Position numbers and translations under genes: made by a program
Shown: positions 8,704 to 16,706 of the stretch, one piece after another
Numbering within the stretch: position 1 is the first letter of the stretch
Layout: every line of letters begins with the position of its first letter
DNA from: Streptomyces sp. CB02058
GTDB lineage: Bacteria > Actinomycetota > Actinomycetes > Streptomycetales > Streptomycetaceae
DNA length: 64,000 nt
NCBI RefSeq assembly: GCF_001905505.1
Contig: NZ_LIPG01000004.1
Location: 496,001-560,000, forward strand
Direction: 5' to 3'
The notes under the pieces: generated by a model
The model's database searches: none
The model's input: the letters and a program-made list of their open reading frames with translations, nothing else
What the model was told of the DNA's origin: nothing

Positions 8704-9324
8704 CTAGTGGTGCACGGGGACCCCGGGCACCACGAGGGCCAGGCGCTTGCGGGTGCCCCGGCGGAGGTCCTTCATCTCGAGCCCCCTGGGGTCGACCTTG
8801 CCGGGCTGCCATTCCCGGTGGCCGATCACGCTGCGCTCGCTCCAGCCGTGGGCCCGGCAGACGGCGGTGGCCACCTTCTCGATGGCCTCCACCTGCGCTT
8901 CGGGCCACGGGTCGCGGCCGTCGCCGAGATTGACGCACTCGAAGCCGTAGAAGCGTGCGTTTCCGTCCGTGTCGGCGGACGTGTCCGGTGGCAGGGCGGT
9001 CTCGTCGATCACCGCGCGCAGGACGTCGCCGTCACCCAGACCCGCGTGGTTGGTACGGCCGAAGCCGACCAGGTAGACGGTGCCGTCCTTCGCGATGACC
9101 CCGTGGCACAGGGGTCCGGGCAGCGCGGAGTGGCCCTTGCAGCACAGGTCCACGCTCCCCGTCGTACCGGAGGTCACCGTGTGGTGGATCATCACCCCGT
9201 GCACAGGACCCCAGAGCCCTTTGTGGTTGCGGTTGTGTGTACGCCACGACCGGTGCTCGACCACGGTGAGCCCTCCGGAACGCAGCGCGGCGAGGAACCG
9301 GTCTGCTGAGAGTGGGGTGGCCAT
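8704..9324 (-). CDS. N-acetylmuramoyl-L-alanine amidase-like protein (Amidase_2/PGRP fold)
   Basis: The 206-residue protein starts at the ATG at 9322-9324, set by a GAGGAGA ribosome site. It carries the Amidase_2 signature: VHGVMIHHTVTSG (zinc histidine), CHGVIAKDGTVYLVG, a conserved NHAG, FYGFECVNLGDG, and SVIGHREWQPGKVDP, where H and K are the usual second ligand and catalytic residue. These enzymes cut the bond between muramic acid and the stem peptide. It has neither a signal peptide nor a wall-binding repeat, so export or release is unexplained. It lies 61 bp downstream of the SARP gene and is probably co-transcribed with it. Confidence 0.85.
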   Translation of the reverse strand: MATPLSADRFLAALRSGGLTVVEHRSWRTHNRNHKGLWGPVHGVMIHHTVTSGTTGSVDLCCKGHSALPGPLCHGVIAKDGTVYLVGFGRTNHAGLGDGDVLRAVIDETALPPDTSADTDGNARFYGFECVNLGDGRDPWPEAQVEAIEKVATAVCRAHGWSERSVIGHREWQPGKVDPRGLEMKDLRRGTRKRLALVVPGVPVHH

Positions 9325-9385
9325 GGTTCTCCTCGGAAGAAGATGTCGAGCCCGCCCCGGAGCCGAGGCGGGCCTGCCTCTGCCC

Positions 9386-10243
9386 CTACCACTCTTCCCG
9401 GCGGCGCGTGACCTCCGCGTGACCGCCGCGTGACCGTGACGCGGAGGGCGCCCGTGCGGGCCGGGCATCACCCGCGGCCAGCCGGTGCAGCCGCTCCGTG
9501 GGCTCGAGGCCCAACTCCTCGTGCAGCCGACGGGCGTACCGGGTGAACGCGTTCAGTGCTTCGGAGGGGTTGCCGTCCGCGAGATGGGCCCTGACCAGAC
9601 AGGTCTGGGCGCTCTCGCGCAGGGGCTCGGCGTGCACCGCCGCCTGTGCGGCCGTGACGGCTTCGGCGCACCGCCGGGCCGCCCCCAGCCGCGCGGCGAG
9701 CGTCTCCAGGGCGTGCAGACGCAATTGGCGCCACTCCTCGGCCTCTGACAGCGCCCAGTCCTCGTACCAGCCGGGCAGCAGGTCGGTCGAGAGGACGCGG
9801 ACCGCGTCCAGCGGGGCTTCGGGAAGCCGGTGCGGTCCTGCGGGGTCCAGGAGGCATTGTGCCGTCCGGCGCGCGCGGTGCAGGTCCACGGTGGTTCCGG
9901 GGGCGAGGCACACCTCGGCGGCGGTGATCTCCAGGGCAGTTCGGCCGGCCTGCGAGCGGGCCAGGGCCGCACGCAGATCGGCGTGGGCACGGTGCTCGGA
10001 GGCTTCGGGCCACAGGGTGCCCGCGATCAGGTGCCGGGGGACGGCGGCCCGGCAGCGCAGGGCGACGAAGGCGAGCACGCGTTCCGATCCCCCGGGAACG
10101 GCGACCGGTTCGCCGCCCACCCACACTCCGAAGCCGCCCAGGACAGCGATCCGTACACCGGGCCGCTCGACGCTCACCAGGCGCCGTGGCCCGCGCGAGA
10201 CCGGGGTCCGGGACGGCGGATCGTTCCACGCGTCGTATCCCAT
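9386..10243 (-). CDS. SARP-family transcriptional regulator (winged helix plus BTAD)
   Basis: This 285-residue regulator has the small-SARP layout. An OmpR-like DNA-binding domain covers about residues 30-115 (VRIAVLGGFGVWVGGEPV, then a helical region with LIAGTLWPEASEHRAHADLR). A bacterial transcriptional activation domain covers about 120-265 (DLLPGWYEDWALSEAEEWR, LEELGLEPTERLHRL). SARPs usually activate secondary-metabolite or neighbouring clusters by binding direct repeats near promoters. The amidase gene follows, and the gene diverges from the M23-like gene. It has no TTA codon. Its ATG at 10241-10243 has GGAAGG upstream. I infer that it controls the surrounding cell-wall block. Confidence 0.9.
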   Translation of the reverse strand: MGYDAWNDPPSRTPVSRGPRRLVSVERPGVRIAVLGGFGVWVGGEPVAVPGGSERVLAFVALRCRAAVPRHLIAGTLWPEASEHRAHADLRAALARSQAGRTALEITAAEVCLAPGTTVDLHRARRTAQCLLDPAGPHRLPEAPLDAVRVLSTDLLPGWYEDWALSEAEEWRQLRLHALETLAARLGAARRCAEAVTAAQAAVHAEPLRESAQTCLVRAHLADGNPSEALNAFTRYARRLHEELGLEPTERLHRLAAGDARPARAPSASRSRGGHAEVTRRREEW

Positions 10244-10633
10244 GTCGGTGCCTTCCGCCGCCGCGGCGGCCGAGGGCCACCGGGAGCCGCCGGACGTCTC
10301 GACGTGCGGGTGCGGTCCAGTGGAGTTGCCCGTACTGACGTTCCGTCACCTCGCCCTCGCGCCGGCACTTCTCCGGCGCGGGAGGAATGGCGAAGCGGGT
10401 TCAATTCCGACTATAGACCTGCCCGCGATGGATTCCCACGCCACGCGAACGATGAATCCCCAACTTCTCTGCCGTAAAAGTTGAATTGGCGTCGAAATGC
10501 AGGAGGAATCCGCGTCCGATGCGGTAGCGACGACCTTGCCGACGTCATACGCTTGCAAGGCGTCCTGGTCCGGCGCAAGGACCCGGATCAGCATCCACCG
10601 CATCGCGACGTGGACCATCGCCCGGAGGACGTC
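10244..10633. other. Divergent intergenic region between SARP and M23-like genes
   Basis: This 390-bp stretch has no convincing gene. It must hold the promoters of both flanking genes. It contains one copy of the TGACG-N3-CGTCA repeat and a comparatively A+T-rich part around 10400-10500, which is where promoters would be expected. Confidence 0.6.
10336..10348. promoter_or_regulatory. TGACG-N3-CGTCA inverted repeat, copy 2
   Basis: TGACGTTCCGTCA lies 92 bp upstream of the SARP start codon, in the divergent region. It shares both half-sites with copies at 5894 and 12707, although its flanks differ. Confidence 0.4.
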
Positions 10634-11413
10634 ATGCCAGCGTTCGACATCGAAGTGTCCAGCCCCGTTTCCGCAGGATTCACCGGCGGTCTCGGCGGAC
10701 CGCACATCGGAACACATTCGCCCCCGGCGAAGTGGTACATCGAATACGGAATGGACCTCGGCGCGACGGAGGACTCACAGGTCCGTGCGGCTTTCGACGC
10801 CCATGTCACCGTCTTCCAGCCGCATGCCCCCTCCACGGACACCCCCAAGATCTACGGGGCACAGCTGTTCATGCGCTCGCCCAACGACATGATGGGCGGC
10901 TTCTACACGCACCTGAAGGACGTCCCGCCCGGCATCGGCGTCAACACCACCGTGAGCCGGGGCGATGTGCTCGGCTCCGTGCTCAGCTTCGGCGGCACCA
11001 CCCCTCATCTCCACATGGCGATGACCGAGATCCTCGGTGGCGCCCCCGCGCCCGACGACCAGTACCGGGGCGTGGACAACATGTACGACTTCTTCGTGGG
11101 TACGGCCGCTTCCGACGCGGCGACGTCCGTCCAGTTCCTCCAGGACGGCTCACCCCCGGTCGTCGGAGGAGGCGGCGGTGAGGACGGGACGATCGTCCAC
11201 CTCGGCACCCTGCGGGGCATCCAGCAGGGTCTGGCTCTGCTGGGCTACGACCCGGGGGTGGCCGACGGCATCGACGGGCCGAACACCCGAGCCGCCGTGA
11301 GCGCGTTCCAGAGCGATCAGGGGCTGACCCCGACCGGACAGTGCACCGGTGACACGCTGACCGCGCTCGCAGCACGGCTCGCCGAGGCCGGACACCGGAC
11401 CGACGGCGTATGA
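10634..11413 (+). CDS. M23/LytM-like protein with C-terminal peptidoglycan-binding domain
   Basis: The protein has 259 residues from the ATG at 10634, set by GGAGG five bases upstream. The first 150 residues resemble an M23 lysostaphin-type fold: YGMDLGA, VRAAFDAHVTVF, VSRGDVLGSVLSFG, then TPHLHMAM with the H-x-H zinc pair. Where M23 enzymes have H-x-G-x-D, this protein has E-Y-G-M-D (residues 37-41), so the first zinc histidine appears replaced by glutamate. A glycine-rich linker leads to a PG_binding_1 domain (RGIQQGLALLGYDPG, NTRAAVSAFQSDQGL). No signal peptide is visible. It may be an inactive binding protein or use a changed metal site. Confidence 0.7.
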   Translation: MPAFDIEVSSPVSAGFTGGLGGPHIGTHSPPAKWYIEYGMDLGATEDSQVRAAFDAHVTVFQPHAPSTDTPKIYGAQLFMRSPNDMMGGFYTHLKDVPPGIGVNTTVSRGDVLGSVLSFGGTTPHLHMAMTEILGGAPAPDDQYRGVDNMYDFFVGTAASDAATSVQFLQDGSPPVVGGGGGEDGTIVHLGTLRGIQQGLALLGYDPGVADGIDGPNTRAAVSAFQSDQGLTPTGQCTGDTLTALAARLAEAGHRTDGV

Positions 11414-11469
11414 CCACCGCGCGCCCGTGCTCCCGCGAAGACCCGGGAGTCTCCTGAGGAGGAACCCTC

Positions 11470-12699
11470 ATGGCCACATGGACCGTCGGCGCCGCGAGGA
11501 GACGAGCGGCCCGCACGCCGGCGCCCGACGAGGGGCCCGCCGCGGGCCAGGTCCCGCCGGGACCGGACGTCGCACCACCGGCCGGGAGCATCGCGGACGC
11601 GGACGAGCCGCAGAGCCTGGCGCAGTGGCTCGCCCCCCGCGACGACGTGGGCCCCTGGGAGCAGAAGGAGGGCCTGCGAGCGAGGATCACGGAGCTCGAC
11701 GCCATCATCGACGCCCTGAGTACCAGGGCGTCCGTCGATTCCGACCGGCGGCGGGTGGTGACGAACTACGCGTCGAAAGCCCGCTGGGAGCTCGCGGAGG
11801 CCCAGCGCTCCCTTCTCGTCAGCCGGCCCGGCAGAAGGCGCGCCGCCCATCTGGGCGTCGCACAGGCGCACATGGACGCGGCGCTGAACCTCATGGTCTG
11901 GATGGCTTCCGCCGAGGACATCAAGGCGATGCTCCCCCAGATGGTGGCCCTGGTCGAGGAGCACTTCGCGCCCAGTGATCCCAGAAGGGTCCGGGTCACC
12001 GACATCGCGCGCGGGATGCAGCACAACGCCGACCGCAAACTCCGCCCCAGCGAGCGGGCGTTCCTGGCCGAGACGGTCGGTCTCGCCCGGAAACTGCTGT
12101 GGAACGAGCGTCTGCGGGTGCGGAGTTTCGTACGGATCGTCGCCACGGTCACGGTCGGCCTGACCATCGCCGCGGCGGCCGTCGCGGTGATCACCGTCGT
12201 CTGGGAGGCGCTGGTCCCGCTCTGCTTCACGCCCGAGTTCGAGGGCGGTTTCAACGTCGTCTGTCCGACGGCCAGCGAGGTCGTCGTCCCCGATCCGCCG
12301 TCCGAGCCCCTCACGAGCGGAATGATCGCGGGGGTCGCGCAGGCGGGCGACTACCTCGTCATCGAGATCGTGGGTGTACTCTCCGCCGCCATCGCGTCGG
12401 CGGCGGCGCTGCGCCGGATCCGGGGCACCTCGATGCCGTACAACGTCCCCGTGGTCCTGGCCCTTCTCAAGCTCCCGTTGGGCGCCCTGACCGCCGTACT
12501 CGGCCTGCTGCTCATGCGCGGCGGGTTCATTCCGGGCCTCAGCGCTCTCGACTCCACCGCGCAGATCATCGCGTGGGCGATCGTCTTCGGCTATTCGCAG
12601 CAGTTGTTCACGAAGTACGTCGATCACCAGGGGCAGGCGCTGCTCGATTCCGTCCGCGGGCCCGGCAGCAGGGCCGCCGACTCCCCCGACCTCAGATGA
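11470..12699 (+). CDS. Unrecognised four-TM membrane protein
   Basis: I do not recognise this 409-residue protein. It starts after a clear GGAGGAA site. Residues 1-215 are soluble and mostly helical, with charged stretches (KEGLRARITELDAIIDALS, WELAEAQRSLL). Four hydrophobic segments follow: about 223-247 (TVTVGLTIAAAAVAVITVVW), 290-315, 322-345 (VLALLKLPLGALTAVLGLLL) and 355-380. Two cysteines flank a short loop between the first two segments (PLCF, VVCP). It lies between the M23-like and LGFP genes with short gaps, so it is probably in the same operon and is the only membrane protein in the block. Confidence 0.75.
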   Translation: MATWTVGAARRRAARTPAPDEGPAAGQVPPGPDVAPPAGSIADADEPQSLAQWLAPRDDVGPWEQKEGLRARITELDAIIDALSTRASVDSDRRRVVTNYASKARWELAEAQRSLLVSRPGRRRAAHLGVAQAHMDAALNLMVWMASAEDIKAMLPQMVALVEEHFAPSDPRRVRVTDIARGMQHNADRKLRPSERAFLAETVGLARKLLWNERLRVRSFVRIVATVTVGLTIAAAAVAVITVVWEALVPLCFTPEFEGGFNVVCPTASEVVVPDPPSEPLTSGMIAGVAQAGDYLVIEIVGVLSAAIASAAALRRIRGTSMPYNVPVVLALLKLPLGALTAVLGLLLMRGGFIPGLSALDSTAQIIAWAIVFGYSQQLFTKYVDHQGQALLDSVRGPGSRAADSPDLR

Positions 12700-12706
12700 G
12701 GGCATA

Positions 12707-12719
12707 TGACGCCCCGTCA
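12707..12719. promoter_or_regulatory. TGACG-N3-CGTCA inverted repeat, copy 3
   Basis: TGACGCCCCGTCA lies directly after the membrane-protein gene and 63 bp before the LGFP gene. The surrounding 19 bp (12702-12720) match the block at 5889-5907 with a single mismatch. Confidence 0.45.
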
Positions 12720-12782
12720 GCAGTTCATCCATCCAGGGCGCCGGTGCTCGTACCGCCGGTGTTTCCGTCACAGGGAGGTCCG

Positions 12783-13289
12783 ATGTCAGCCATCGACGAG
12801 AAGTGGGCACAGAGCCAGTGGCTCGGTCAGCCGGTCGACACCGGCGCGGGCAGCGACGAGGGGGCGAACCCCGACGGGCGCGGCCGGTCACGTGACTACC
12901 AGAACGGTTCGATCTACTGGTCGCCGCAGACCGGCGCACACGAGGTCCACGGGGACATCCGACTCCAGTACGCCCGTCTCGGGGGCTCCGGCAACTTCCT
13001 CGGGTACCCGGTGACGGACGAGTCGCCGTGCCCCGACGGCGTGGGCCGCTTCAACCACTTCGAGGGCGGCTCCATCTACTGGACCCCGGAGACCGGCGCG
13101 CACGAGGTCCACGGTCCGATCCGTCAGACATGGGCGGACATGGGCTGGGAGCGCAGCTTCCTCCGCTACCCGGTCTCCGACGAGATGGGACCTCCCGAGC
13201 GACGCAACAACCGTTTCCAGGGCGGCCACGTCGTCCGGAACGCGGATGGCAACGGGGCCGTGGCCCACAAGTCCGTCCCCTTCGACTGA
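12783..13289 (+). CDS. LGFP-repeat protein
   Basis: This 168-residue protein consists almost wholly of LGFP repeats: QNGSIYWSPQTGAHEVHGDI, FLGYPVTDE, EGGSIYWTPETGAHEVHGPI, and FLRYPVSDE. In mycolic-acid bacteria and Streptomyces such repeats occur in cell-wall proteins and are thought to bind or organise the envelope. GGGAGG before the ATG sets the start. There is no signal peptide, unlike most exported LGFP proteins, and no other domain. It lies 54 bp upstream of the first giant gene. Confidence 0.85.
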   Translation: MSAIDEKWAQSQWLGQPVDTGAGSDEGANPDGRGRSRDYQNGSIYWSPQTGAHEVHGDIRLQYARLGGSGNFLGYPVTDESPCPDGVGRFNHFEGGSIYWTPETGAHEVHGPIRQTWADMGWERSFLRYPVSDEMGPPERRNNRFQGGHVVRNADGNGAVAHKSVPFD

Positions 13290-13343
13290 CGCACCCCGCA
13301 CACCGGCCGGCGCCCCCGGCCCCAATCGTGCCAGGAGACCGGC

Positions 13344-16300
13344 ATGTTCCACATCGGCACCCAGCTCGCCCTCCTGAGGCTCTGGAGGGAGGTTCTGCTG
13401 ACGCGGCACGGAGGTGGGCGGCCCCAGGGCGGCGGAGGTGGTCCGCGCGGAGGCGGGAGAGGGTTCGGTGGCGGCCACGACGGTGACGGCCGCCGTGGGG
13501 ACAGGGGCGAGGGCCGAGGCGAAGGCAGGGGCGGGGGTGGAGACCGGGGCCGGCACGGGGACGGGGACGGCGGCGGCTTCCGGGGCGACGGCGACCGGGG
13601 CGGCGGCGACTTCCGCCCGGACCGTCCCCACGACGGCAGGCCGGACGGCCGTGACCGGCACGACGGGCCGGGCCGGCCGGACCACCCCGGCCACCCCGAC
13701 CACCCCGGCCGCCCGGACCACCCCGACCGCCCGGACCACCCCGACCGCCCCGGCCAGGAGGACGATCCGGCCCTCGGCGGTCCGTTCCGGGTGCTCAGGC
13801 CGCAGGACCTGCTGGTCCTCGACATCGCCCTGGTGAACCTCCGCTACGACGGCCGTCGGCTCCTGCGCCGGGCACCGGGCCCCGCCCAGATCCTGGTGAC
13901 GCTGCCTCCCCAGCATGTCGCCGAAGCAACCCTGCCCCTGCCGCTTCCCCTGGTCGGCGAACCGCTCGTGCAGGCGTGGTCCGCGCGGCCCTCCACCCTC
14001 GCCTTCTCGCTGCCCGACAACATGGACGGTGTCGGCCTCTCCCTCGCCGAACTCCTCGACTGGACCCGGCTGGTCCTCCAGTCCGTACCCGTCGTCGGAG
14101 CTCCCGACCCGGGCACCACGTCCGTCTTCGGCGGCGTACAGCGGACGATCGTCGAATTCCCCATGCGGCTCCTGCTCACGTACGACGACGCTCTCTCCCG
14201 CTGGGAGCATCTGACCGATCCGTTCGTAGCCGACGGACGCGCCGAGCTCTGGCACACCAGCCTGCTCGGCCCCGAGGGCGGCGGAGCGGCGCTGCTGCGT
14301 GCGGTGGCGACGGTGACGGACCGCGGGCCGATGCCCGAGGGGCAGCCCCTGAGGGAGGACGACCTGAAGGGCATCGTCATCCAGACCAGCAGGCAAGAGG
14401 TGTTCGACAATGACGGGAAGCCCATCACGATCATCAACGGCCCGCTGCACGCGGAGCAGTTCAGGCTCACGCCGCTCGGCGCGTCCGCCCATCTGCACGG
14501 CGCCTGGGAGCTGCCCCCGGAGTCGGAGACTCAGTTCACCAAGGCCGGCAGGAAACCGCCTCTGGCCGCATACGACCACATCACCGGCCTGGGACGCGAT
14601 CAGTACCACCGGACAGCGAACCGCTACTACTGCCATACGGGCCATCAGGCGCTGTGGATCGCCGAGACCCGGCGGATCTTCACCGGGACACAGGGAGGCA
14701 GCGTCGTCGCCGGCCTCATCACGGAGTTCCACGCGGAGTTCCCGCAGCCCGACCTCGCCTACGGAGCGAGTACCGGATACGTCCACCAGGGCCGTGAAAT
14801 GCCGCTGCGCTCCCTGCACATCAACGAGCGCGTCAGCCCGAAGCTGAACGGGCCGCAGCAGGAGGGCCCCTTCTGGGCGACCCTGGAGGGGACCGGTACG
14901 CACTATCTGCTGCCGGTGACCGGAACCGACCAGGAGGGACGCCAGGTCACCTTCCGTATGCCCCTGCTCCTGGTCCCGGGGAAGAACGCCCGCGACGGCT
15001 CCGTCGAGCCGGCCTTCCCGCACGCCCAGGCGTCGCCCGCCTCCTTCGGCGCGGCCGACGCGCAGGCTCTTGCCCCGCTGGACGGCCAGGAGATGGCGAT
15101 CGCGGAGCCCCTGCCGGACATGCCGGGGAGCACCTGCCACCCCGTGAACGCGCTGCGCTTCGACGTGAAGCACATCGCGGCCGGCGGGGACCATCCTCTG
15201 GACGCGGTGCTGTTCGTGGCCGGGGCCGAGGTGCGTGAGCCGGCGGTCGAGGCGTTCGCGCCGGGCGGAGGGCGCGTACAGGTCCGTATGAACTCCGCCT
15301 ATCTGGAGCGGGGTTTCACCGACAACCCCTCGGGCGCCTACCTGACCATGAACACGCCGGTGCAACTGCTGCTCAAGGCGGAGCAGGCCGGCGGGCTCGC
15401 CAGTCCCAACGCCGCCGTCTCCGAGATCACCGGCCGGGCCGGGGTACTGCCCGAGACCTTCTCGAAGGCTCCCGCCGCGGAGAATGTGCCGTTCGACGAC
15501 ATCAAGAAGGCGTTCGACATCGGGAAGCTGCTCGGGCTCGTCAGCCTGCCCGAGATCCTCGGCGTCATCCCTCAGTCGGCGGTGACCGATCTCGCGCAGC
15601 TCTCCGACAGCAGGATCGACCAGATCATCAACAGCGGCGATCCCCTGTCCCTGCTGCCCGTCCCCCTGCTGCGGGTCACCGACCTGGCGGACGGGGCGGG
15701 CAAGGAACTCCGCTACGTGTGGAAACCACCGCTCAAGAGCGCCGGGTTCCTCGACCTCTCCCAGGCCTCGCTCGTCCTCGACTCCCGCACGGTCCGTTCA
15801 CCCGACGCCCTGGACAAGTCGTCCATCAGCGGTGAACTGACGGGTCTCGTCATCAAGTTCGCGGGACTGGTCGAGGTGAGGATCGCCCGTCTGGCCTTCA
15901 CCGCGAGCCCAGGCGGCAAGCCCGACATCGACGCCTCCGGCCTCGAGCTCGTCTTCGAGGGCGCCCTGTCGTTCATCAACAACCTGCGGAGCCTCCTGCC
16001 CGCCGACGGCTTCGGCAAGGGCGCGTACATCGACATCGACCCGGCCGGGATCAGAGCGGGCTACACCCTCGCGATACCCAGCATCGGGGTCGGCGTCTTC
16101 AGCCTGCAGAACCTCTCCCTGTCCGCCGGCCTGACCATCCCGTTCGAGGACTCCCCGATCCGCTTCAGGTTCTCCGTCTGCGAGCGCCGGAACCCGTTCA
16201 ACGTCAGCGTCTCCCTGTTCGGCGGCGGTGGGTTCTTCGCCATGGAGGTCTCCTCCAGGGGCATCGAGATCGTCGAGGGAGCCCTCGAATTCGGAGGATC

Positions 16301-16679
16301 CGCCGCACTGAACCTGGGGATCGCCAGCGGCGGGGTCTCGATCATGGCGGGCGTCTACTTCAAGCTCGACAACACGGACCCGCAGTCCCAGAACATCACC
16401 CTGAGCGGCTATCTGCGGTGCACCGGTTATCTCTCGGTGCTGGGCATCGTCAGTGTGACGGTGGAGTTCTATCTGGAGCTGACCTACCAGAAGTCGGGCG
16501 GCGAGTCGGTCATACGCGGCCGAGGCACCCTGTCCGTGAGCGTGCGGATCGCCTTCTTCAGCAAGACCGTCTCCCTCACCCTGGAGCGCAGTTTCGCCGG
16601 TGCGCCAGGTGACCCCACATTCGCCCAGTGCGTGGAGCCGCAGGACTGGGACACGTACTGCCTGGCCTTCGCGGCCTGA
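13344..16679 (+). CDS. Unrecognised giant protein, 1111 aa, with disordered N-terminal arm
   Basis: I do not recognise this protein. After a short start (MFHIGTQLALLRLWREVLL), residues about 24-140 are extremely rich in Gly, Arg, Asp and His, ending in PDHP-type repeats; this part should be disordered. A folded part begins near residue 155 (GPFRVLRPQDLLVLDIALV). The last 300 residues (from about 800) alternate hydrophobic and polar positions in long strands, for example LSLSAGLTIPFEDSPIRFRFSV and GTLSVSVRIAFFSKTVSLTL, suggesting an extended beta structure. No signal peptide, membrane segment or enzyme motif is visible. It is followed after 27 bp by the 1333-residue gene; the two are surely one unit. 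Confidence 0.8.
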   Translation: MFHIGTQLALLRLWREVLLTRHGGGRPQGGGGGPRGGGRGFGGGHDGDGRRGDRGEGRGEGRGGGGDRGRHGDGDGGGFRGDGDRGGGDFRPDRPHDGRPDGRDRHDGPGRPDHPGHPDHPGRPDHPDRPDHPDRPGQEDDPALGGPFRVLRPQDLLVLDIALVNLRYDGRRLLRRAPGPAQILVTLPPQHVAEATLPLPLPLVGEPLVQAWSARPSTLAFSLPDNMDGVGLSLAELLDWTRLVLQSVPVVGAPDPGTTSVFGGVQRTIVEFPMRLLLTYDDALSRWEHLTDPFVADGRAELWHTSLLGPEGGGAALLRAVATVTDRGPMPEGQPLREDDLKGIVIQTSRQEVFDNDGKPITIINGPLHAEQFRLTPLGASAHLHGAWELPPESETQFTKAGRKPPLAAYDHITGLGRDQYHRTANRYYCHTGHQALWIAETRRIFTGTQGGSVVAGLITEFHAEFPQPDLAYGASTGYVHQGREMPLRSLHINERVSPKLNGPQQEGPFWATLEGTGTHYLLPVTGTDQEGRQVTFRMPLLLVPGKNARDGSVEPAFPHAQASPASFGAADAQALAPLDGQEMAIAEPLPDMPGSTCHPVNALRFDVKHIAAGGDHPLDAVLFVAGAEVREPAVEAFAPGGGRVQVRMNSAYLERGFTDNPSGAYLTMNTPVQLLLKAEQAGGLASPNAAVSEITGRAGVLPETFSKAPAAENVPFDDIKKAFDIGKLLGLVSLPEILGVIPQSAVTDLAQLSDSRIDQIINSGDPLSLLPVPLLRVTDLADGAGKELRYVWKPPLKSAGFLDLSQASLVLDSRTVRSPDALDKSSISGELTGLVIKFAGLVEVRIARLAFTASPGGKPDIDASGLELVFEGALSFINNLRSLLPADGFGKGAYIDIDPAGIRAGYTLAIPSIGVGVFSLQNLSLSAGLTIPFEDSPIRFRFSVCERRNPFNVSVSLFGGGGFFAMEVSSRGIEIVEGALEFGGSAALNLGIASGGVSIMAGVYFKLDNTDPQSQNITLSGYLRCTGYLSVLGIVSVTVEFYLELTYQKSGGESVIRGRGTLSVSVRIAFFSKTVSLTLERSFAGAPGDPTFAQCVEPQDWDTYCLAFAA
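13677..13754 (+). repeat. In-frame PDHP-x-R/H-P tandem repeats
   Basis: Imperfect tandem units of 9-18 bp encode PDHPGHPDHPGRPDHPDRP-like sequence within the disordered arm of the 1111-residue protein. The repetition is visible in DNA and protein and would be prone to length change between strains. Confidence 0.75.
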
Positions 16680-16706
16680 GCCGGCCGTCAAAGGAGACAT
16701 CCAGCC

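Noticed and set aside
9405..9440. Tandem CGTGACC units that could be a SARP-binding direct repeat
   Set aside because: They lie inside the 3' coding end of the SARP gene, not near a promoter, and encode its basic C-terminal tail.
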